DNA of 19,429 nt from an uncultured Fretibacterium sp. (GTDB lineage Bacteria > Synergistota > Synergistia > Synergistales > Aminobacteriaceae). Where the stretch lies: contig CALCEM010000013.1 of assembly GCA_937900285.1 (NCBI GenBank), forward strand, positions 1-19,429, given 5' to 3'. Position numbers and translations under genes: made by a program. Numbering within the stretch: position 1 is the stretch's first letter; every line of letters starts with the position of its first letter. The notes under the pieces were generated by a model. That model was not told the DNA's origin. It was given only the letters and a program-made list of their open reading frames with translations, and made no database searches. Shown here piece by piece: positions 14,130 to 19,429 of this stretch.

Positions 14130-16493
14130 TTAATTTACTTTTATGCCCTTTAAAATTTTTTTTGCATCGCGTCTTTCCGGCTTTAATTTATTATGCACAA
14201 TACCAACGATAAAATTTAAAATCCCTGACAAAATAAAATAAATCACTGCCACCGCTATTAACGGGAAAAATGCTTCATATGTTCTGCTTCTCACAATATC
14301 TCCCATTTTAGTCAAATCTTGAACAGCTATATATCCGACAATAGCAGTCGCTTTTATTAGCGCGACAACATTCGTTTTATATGCCGGCATAAAATGTAAA
14401 GCAGCTTGAGGCAATATAATTTCAAAAAATGCACGTATGTTCGTGAAGCCTAATGCTTGAGCCGCTTCCAATTGTCCTTTATCGATCGCGCTCACTCCCG
14501 ATTTAATCATCATGAACATCGAAGAACCAAAACTCAAAGTGAACACTATTACAGAAACCCATAACCCATCAATTGAAACATTTCCGAAAATAATATAATA
14601 AAATATCATCAATAATACGACCATCGGCGTTCCTTCAATTAACCAAATGCAAAACCTCGTCAAAATATTCGCAAAAAAATTCCCGTTCATGCACAAAATA
14701 TAAATTACAAATCCCAATAACGTCCCGCCTAAAATCGCTAACACTGTTATTAAAAACGTCGAGACAATTCCATCAAAAAATAATTTATATCTGTCCTCGC
14801 GTATAAATGTTTTGTAAAAGCTCCCCTTTAAATCTTCAATAAACGAAGCCACATTAATATTATTTTTATTTTCACTTTCATCGGACTTACGAATTAATAA
14901 AAATACATTGCCGTTTTTATAAGTCGGAACAGTAAAATTTACGCTCTCTGCTCTTTCTGCTGTGATCGCAATTCCTCCGAGTGCTACATCGCATTTTTTT
15001 GAATTAACTGCCGGTATCATGCCTGAAAAATTCATCAACACCGGTTTAAATCCATAACCATAAGCCTCACAAAATCTCGTCATAATATCAACGTCATAGC
15101 CAACAACTTTATTATCTTTTACATATCCTAAAGGCGGCATTAATCCAGTTAAAGCAACTTTTAAAATTCCGTTTGGTGCTGGAAATTTTTCATAATCCAA
15201 AATAATTTTTTTAGATTCATCCGCACCCAGCCAAATATTTTTTAAATTTTCAAGTGTTCCGTTATTTTCGAGTTTTAAAATAAATTCGTTTAATTGCGTT
15301 AATAATTTTTCGCTCGTTTCATCTTTCGCAACAAAAAACCCGTAATCATCTTTTTTAAAACTTTGCGGTATACGCGTAAATTCTTTATTGACCGATATCA
15401 AATAAGTAATAAGAGCTTCATTGTTAATCATTCCGTCTGCTTTTTTCGTTAATACTGCCTGCACACAATCTGCTGTAGTTTCTACGTCTAAAATTTGGGC
15501 TTTCGGAAAATATTTTTTTGCTGTTTCGTGATGTACTGAACCTGTCATTATTGCAAGCTTAATATTTGGGTTATTATATTTTGCTATAACGTCATTTAAA
15601 TCTGAATTTTCTGATTCATTTCTGACGATTATTTTCCCTACACAACTGTGATAAGGCTCTGAAAAATATACGCTCTCCTTATGTTCATCGGTTATGTCAA
15701 AACCTCCGAAACCCAAATCATTTTTACCTGAAACGATCGAAGGTAACACACCCTCAAAAATCATGTCCGTAATATTTAAACCGTAACCATATTTTTGGCA
15801 GAATCTCACTAAAATATCCGCCTCAAATCCTGCGAGCCTGTTATTTTTTACATAAACAAAAGGCGGATACGTTGCAGAAGTCGCAAAATTTAAAATGCCA
15901 TTAGGAGCAGGAAAATTTTTATAATCCTGAATGACTTTTTCAGCTTCATTATTTGAGCACCATAAATCAATAATTTTTTTAAGTTCGCCGGATTCCTTTA
16001 ACGAAATTATAAACTCATCAATTTGTTTTTTTATTTTTCCGCCTTTTTCATTCTTAGCAATAACACACGTAATGTCATAAGCACCTTCAAAATCTTCGGG
16101 CAAAACTTTTAAATTTTTATTGTTGTTCGTAAGCAAATCCGCGACAGCTGAATCAACTGTAAACCCGTCAATTTTATTTGTTTCAAGAGCGATAACAAGA
16201 TCAGCCAGCGTATTATAATAAATAACCTGTGAGTCCGGTAATTTTTCCCTAACGAGGTTGGCCCATGATTCTACACCGCTTTCAACGCCTATTTTTTTGC
16301 CGGCTAAATCAGAAATTAAATTAATCCCGGAATTTGTTTTTAAATTATTTAAATTTTTTCTTACGATCATTCTTGCGCCGGAATCATAATAAGGTTCCGT
16401 AAAATTTACTGCTTGTTTGCGCTCTTCGGTTATAAAAAATATACTCGCACCCAAATCGCTTTTACCAGTTTGAACGGAAGATAATACTATCAA
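14130..16493 (-). CDS. SBP-array/permease fusion, 3' part after a frameshift
   Basis: This 787-residue reading frame carries most of a polar amino-acid transporter. It begins in the middle of SBP domain 2 (residues 3-190). SBP domain 3 follows (199-434), then a first-lobe half SBP (442-536). The permease domain (about 572-770) has five or so membrane helices and the EAA loop EAAQALGFTNIRAFFEIILP (677-696) that docks the ATPase. The frame opens at a TTG with no ribosome site and no signal peptide, so it is not a natural gene start. It joins the upstream frame at a frameshift near 16488. SBP3 has His271 and Asn358 where the ligand Arg and Asp should be. Confidence 0.9.
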   Translation of the reverse strand: MIVLSSVQTGKSDLGASIFFITEERKQAVNFTEPYYDSGARMIVRKNLNNLKTNSGINLISDLAGKKIGVESGVESWANLVREKLPDSQVIYYNTLADLVIALETNKIDGFTVDSAVADLLTNNNKNLKVLPEDFEGAYDITCVIAKNEKGGKIKKQIDEFIISLKESGELKKIIDLWCSNNEAEKVIQDYKNFPAPNGILNFATSATYPPFVYVKNNRLAGFEADILVRFCQKYGYGLNITDMIFEGVLPSIVSGKNDLGFGGFDITDEHKESVYFSEPYHSCVGKIIVRNESENSDLNDVIAKYNNPNIKLAIMTGSVHHETAKKYFPKAQILDVETTADCVQAVLTKKADGMINNEALITYLISVNKEFTRIPQSFKKDDYGFFVAKDETSEKLLTQLNEFILKLENNGTLENLKNIWLGADESKKIILDYEKFPAPNGILKVALTGLMPPLGYVKDNKVVGYDVDIMTRFCEAYGYGFKPVLMNFSGMIPAVNSKKCDVALGGIAITAERAESVNFTVPTYKNGNVFLLIRKSDESENKNNINVASFIEDLKGSFYKTFIREDRYKLFFDGIVSTFLITVLAILGGTLLGFVIYILCMNGNFFANILTRFCIWLIEGTPMVVLLMIFYYIIFGNVSIDGLWVSVIVFTLSFGSSMFMMIKSGVSAIDKGQLEAAQALGFTNIRAFFEIILPQAALHFMPAYKTNVVALIKATAIVGYIAVQDLTKMGDIVRSRTYEAFFPLIAVAVIYFILSGILNFIVGIVHNKLKPERRDAKKILKGIKVN
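16462..16493 (-). other. Frameshift junction splitting the SBP-permease gene
   Basis: The upstream frame is homologous to its own sister SBP domains up to ITPINID; the downstream frame resumes as VLSSVQTGKSDLG, the matching next segment (compare FEGVLPSIVSGKNDLG in SBP3). Restoring the frame needs loss of one base or gain of two near 16486-16489. Gaining GG would turn GATAGTA into GATGGAGTA and restore the conserved Gly before Val-Leu. It may be a true mutation or a sequencing or assembly error. Confidence 0.88.
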
Positions 16494-17883
16494 TATTTAT
16501 CGGGGTTATTTGCAGGCCGTAATTATTTGCCTCGCAGAATCTCGCAATTAAACAACTTTCAATGCCCACGACTTCATTATTGCGGTAATAACTAAACGGA
16601 TACATTTCAGCGTTTACTGCAAGTTTTATAATTCCGTTTTGAGAGTTGAAATTTTTATAATCCGGGAGAATTCTTATATTTTCGTCATCGTCGTTCCAGA
16701 TTTTTAAAATTTTTTCGAGTTCGCCTGATTCGCGTAAAGAAATTATAAATTTATCGATCTGATTTTTTAAATTTACGCCATTATCATTTTTTGGCATGAC
16801 GTATGCTACTTCGTAAGATTTTCCAAAATTTTCGGGTATAAAATCAAGTTCAGGATGTTCCTTTAAAATTTGTTTCACGACCGGCTCATCAATGACGAAA
16901 GCGTCAATTTTTTTACCGTTTAGAGCTTCGATTAAATCCGCTGTAGCATTAAAATAAAATATTGTCGATGCCGGTAAAATTTTTTTAACATCTTCGATAT
17001 ATGTTTCACTTGTAGCGAATAGACCTATTTTTTTGCCGTCGAGTTCCGAAATTGAATTAAATTCAGCGTTATTATTATTTGCGTCAATAATATTTTTATC
17101 ATCGTCGTGAACAAATATGCAGAGTTCGGCATTATATAAAACATCCGAAAAATCCGAGACTTCTGCGCGTTCTGGAGTTGCATATAAATTACTTAAAGCG
17201 ATGTCAATTTCTCCCGTCACGAGAGCCGTAATAAGTCCTTCAAAATTATAAGTTTTGAACTCAATATCAGCGTTACACCATTCAGCAAATTTATAAGCTA
17301 ATTCGACATCGAAGCCGGTTAAATTATTTCCGATGTAAAACGAATAAGGCGCAACAAGTCCAGTAGTCCCGATAATTAATTTTAATTTTGGATTTTCGGG
17401 AGCTTTAAAATTATTTAAAATTCTATTTGGATTATTTAGCCATTCTTCAAGAGAGTTATTAATTTCATTGTTAATTTTCAATTCGGCAATAAATTTATTA
17501 AAATCTTCGCGCAAATTTTTTATATTAGTTTTTCTGGAAATAGCAGCCACGACATTAATTTTTTCATCAAAAGTATAAGGCAAAATTTTTATACCTTTAA
17601 GGCCGTTATTAATTGCGAATTGAATAAAAGATTTTTCGTAAATTCCTGCGTTTATTTTTGATTGTTGAACGGCGACTGATGCGTTATAAAGGTCCGTAAA
17701 AAATTCCTTTGCTTCGGGAAAATATTTTTTTTTAGCTAGATAAGTCGGGCCGTCTGCATCAGAAGCAATTGTACATTTTGGGTTATTAAGTTCAGGTAAT
17801 AAAATATTTTTAGTTTCGGCGCTAGATGTTTGTGTGAAGCACGAGAACAAGAATATAAACAACAATAAAAATTTTAATTTCAA
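16462..17883 (-). CDS. SBP-array/permease fusion, 5' part before a frameshift
   Basis: The 473-residue frame starts with a signal sequence that has a possible lipobox (LFSC, Cys15). Residues 37-160 form only the second half of a type-3 solute-binding protein. A complete SBP1 follows at 166-409, with ligand Arg239 in TPERAE and Asp332 in AFVIDEP. SBP2 begins at about 417 and stops at residue 465; after that the frame runs into a few unrelated residues and a stop. The missing remainder of SBP2 continues in the overlapping downstream frame, so the two frames are one broken gene. The TTG start has GGAGG ten bases upstream. It diverges from the DUF3084 gene. Confidence 0.9.
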   Translation of the reverse strand: MKLKFLLLFIFLFSCFTQTSSAETKNILLPELNNPKCTIASDADGPTYLAKKKYFPEAKEFFTDLYNASVAVQQSKINAGIYEKSFIQFAINNGLKGIKILPYTFDEKINVVAAISRKTNIKNLREDFNKFIAELKINNEINNSLEEWLNNPNRILNNFKAPENPKLKLIIGTTGLVAPYSFYIGNNLTGFDVELAYKFAEWCNADIEFKTYNFEGLITALVTGEIDIALSNLYATPERAEVSDFSDVLYNAELCIFVHDDDKNIIDANNNNAEFNSISELDGKKIGLFATSETYIEDVKKILPASTIFYFNATADLIEALNGKKIDAFVIDEPVVKQILKEHPELDFIPENFGKSYEVAYVMPKNDNGVNLKNQIDKFIISLRESGELEKILKIWNDDDENIRILPDYKNFNSQNGIIKLAVNAEMYPFSYYRNNEVVGIESCLIARFCEANNYGLQITPINIDSIIFRSNW

Positions 17884-18075
17884 AATTCAAAAACCTCCGA
17901 TAAAAAATAATAAAATAATTTGAGTTCAATGATAAATAATATTTTATAAGTTTTACGTTAGAATATAAATATTTTTGAAAATATCAGGATATATTACGTT
18001 TAAAAATCTAGTTATTATTTTATCATTTATTTATTATGCTTAAAAAAATATTTCGAGGTTTCTTTTAATTTAAAT

Positions 18076-19149
18076 ATGTGGCGTTATATTTCTGGTACAA
18101 ACTGGCTATTAATTTTAGGCTTAATATTCGGAAGCGCAGGACTCGCAATTTTAGGCGACATTTTAGGACTCAAATACGGTAAAAAAAGAATCTCGCTGTT
18201 TGGTTTACGTCCAAAATATACCAGCCGAATTATTACGGCATTGACCGGCGCAATTATTGCAGTCGGAATTTTGGGAATAATGTCAGCTTTTTCTCAAGAT
18301 GTAAGAACCGCATTATTTGGCATGAAATATATACAGCAACAAATTTACGATTTGCAATTACAATTAATTCAGAGTCGCGAAATTGAAGAAAAATCCCGCA
18401 TAAGTTTGGATTTAACAGGTTTTGAATTGAATTCACTGAAAAATAATAAATTAATTCTAGAACAGGAAAAAAATGATCTGGAAACAAATTTAAAATTTAT
18501 GCGCGAAGAATCAGAACAACTGAAACAAGATTTAAAATCAATGCGTAGTCAGGTTATTGCCTTGAATGCAAATGTATTATTAGCTCAAACAAATTTTGAT
18601 CCAGGCATGACCCGCGAACAAATAATTTATAAATTCGATGATTTAAAACAGCAGGTGCGATTAAATATTTTGGCTAGAATTTCGCAATTAACTTTTACGA
18701 GGTTGAGAGATATTCCGGTAGAATTTGAGAGCGAACAAAATTTAATTAATATCATCGCAAATTCTGAAAATCGTTATTATGTCCGGGCGTTATCAGATGA
18801 AAATTATACTTATGGCGAAAATATGCACGTAAAAATAAAATGGAATTACGGCATAAGCAATATAATTTATAACGAAGGCGATGCAATATACAGAAAATTT
18901 TTTAAAAATGATATAAACGCCGAAGAAACTTTACATATATTTTTGCGCGGTCTGAAAACTCAAGCTATAGCCGATGGAATTTTACCGGAACCATCAACCA
19001 ATAACGTCGGAACTATGGACGGAGAAGAATTTTTTTCTTCGGTTGAAATGTTGAGCGAAATAGATTCACCAGTGATTATTAACGCAATAGCTTCAAGGGA
19101 TATTTATACGGAGGGGCCAATTGAAATTTATATATTATTCGAGGATTAA
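18076..19149 (+). CDS. DUF3084 membrane coiled-coil protein
   Basis: The 357-residue protein fits the DUF3084 family, of unknown function. Two membrane helices (about 8-30 and 53-72) flank the conserved loop GDILGLKYGKKRISLFGLRP (27-46). A long coiled coil runs from about 84 to 170, and a C-terminal globular domain ends the protein. A membrane anchor plus coiled coil suggests a scaffold at the cytoplasmic membrane, but that is inference. GAGG at 18055-18058 lies 17 bases before the ATG, unusually far. It diverges from the transporter gene and is followed after 14 bases by rnhA. Confidence 0.87.
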   Translation: MWRYISGTNWLLILGLIFGSAGLAILGDILGLKYGKKRISLFGLRPKYTSRIITALTGAIIAVGILGIMSAFSQDVRTALFGMKYIQQQIYDLQLQLIQSREIEEKSRISLDLTGFELNSLKNNKLILEQEKNDLETNLKFMREESEQLKQDLKSMRSQVIALNANVLLAQTNFDPGMTREQIIYKFDDLKQQVRLNILARISQLTFTRLRDIPVEFESEQNLINIIANSENRYYVRALSDENYTYGENMHVKIKWNYGISNIIYNEGDAIYRKFFKNDINAEETLHIFLRGLKTQAIADGILPEPSTNNVGTMDGEEFFSSVEMLSEIDSPVIINAIASRDIYTEGPIEIYILFED

Positions 19150-19163
19150 AATTTTATTTAAAA

Positions 19164-19429
19164 ATGCAGCACGTAATAATTTACACTGACGGCGGAGCTT
19201 CACCTAATCCAGGTTTAGGAGGCTGGGGAGCTGTTTTAATTTCTGAACAGCATAATTTTACGCGGGAAATTTCCGGAGCAGAACCCGACACAACCAATAA
19301 CAGAATGGAATTAACAGCGGCAATTAAAGCACTTGAATCTTTAAAATTTTCGTGCGAAGTTGATTTATATACGGATTCCGGATATTTAAGTAACGCTTTT
19401 AATAATGGCTGGCTCGATAAATGGCAAAA
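19164..19429 (+). CDS. rnhA: Ribonuclease HI, N-terminal part (cut by window end)
   Basis: The visible 88 codons match RNase HI, which cleaves RNA in RNA-DNA hybrids. The catalytic carboxylates seen are Asp9 in YTDGGASPNPG, Glu49 in NNRMELTAA and Asp71 in YTDSGYL. The final Asp lies beyond the window. The gene is short of its full length of about 150 residues only because the sequence ends. No ribosome site is visible in the 14 bases after the DUF3084 stop, so translation may be coupled. Confidence 0.95.
   Translation, partial: MQHVIIYTDGGASPNPGLGGWGAVLISEQHNFTREISGAEPDTTNNRMELTAAIKALESLKFSCEVDLYTDSGYLSNAFNNGWLDKWQ

Noticed and set aside
16462..16493. Programmed ribosomal frameshifting
   Set aside because: No slippery heptamer, shifty stop codon or downstream structure is evident at the junction; a small indel explains it more simply.
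17884..18075. Divergent promoters between the SBP gene and the DUF3084 gene
   Set aside because: The best forward pair is TTGAGT (17920-17925) and TATAAG (17945-17950) with a 19-base spacer; in DNA this AT-rich it is not distinguishable from chance. Promoters must exist here, but I cannot place them.

Overview
The window is AT-rich bacterial chromosome with closely packed genes, many of them starting with TTG. It looks like a low-GC anaerobe, most likely a member of Synergistota. That is an inference from gene content: gyrA followed by an archaeal-type psd and pssA, a der/nfeD cluster, a DUF3084 protein beside RNase HI, and fused polar amino-acid ABC transporters. No rRNA or other marker is present to prove it.

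Layout, left to right. (1) The left edge holds a GTGAG pentamer repeat and, on the minus strand, a near-consensus sigma70-type promoter firing out of the window. (2) A MATE-family efflux gene lies on the minus strand, divergent from gyrA. (3) gyrA, psd and pssA form an overlapping plus-strand operon that ends at a strong hairpin-plus-T-tract terminator; psd and pssA together make phosphatidylethanolamine. (4) A second plus-strand cluster holds a single-pass TPR protein with four 29-residue repeats, a LUD-domain (LutC/YkgG-like) protein, an asparaginase-fold protein without the catalytic residues, der, and an NfeD-type membrane protease. (5) After a long imperfect hairpin and a TATAAT box come a small nitroreductase, ThpR and a stand-alone YqfO/COG3323 domain, in close succession. 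(6) On the minus strand, convergent with that set, lies a polar amino-acid ABC transporter. One very long gene fuses a tandem array of substrate-binding (SBP) domains to the permease and is split by a frameshift. It is followed by a GlnQ-type ATPase with an extra C-terminal domain that looks like a degenerate GHKL fold. (7) Divergent from it, on the plus strand, are a DUF3084 membrane coiled-coil protein and the start of rnhA, cut by the window end.

The most unusual part is the transporter. Its SBP array begins with a second-lobe half-domain and ends, next to the permease, with a first-lobe half-domain, with three complete SBPs between. One complete SBP has lost both canonical amino-acid ligand residues. 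The partner ATPase carries the extra domain. The pseudo-asparaginase, the promoter-proximal pentamer repeat and the consistently long Shine-Dalgarno spacing are secondary points of interest. There is no stretch over 300 bases without a gene.
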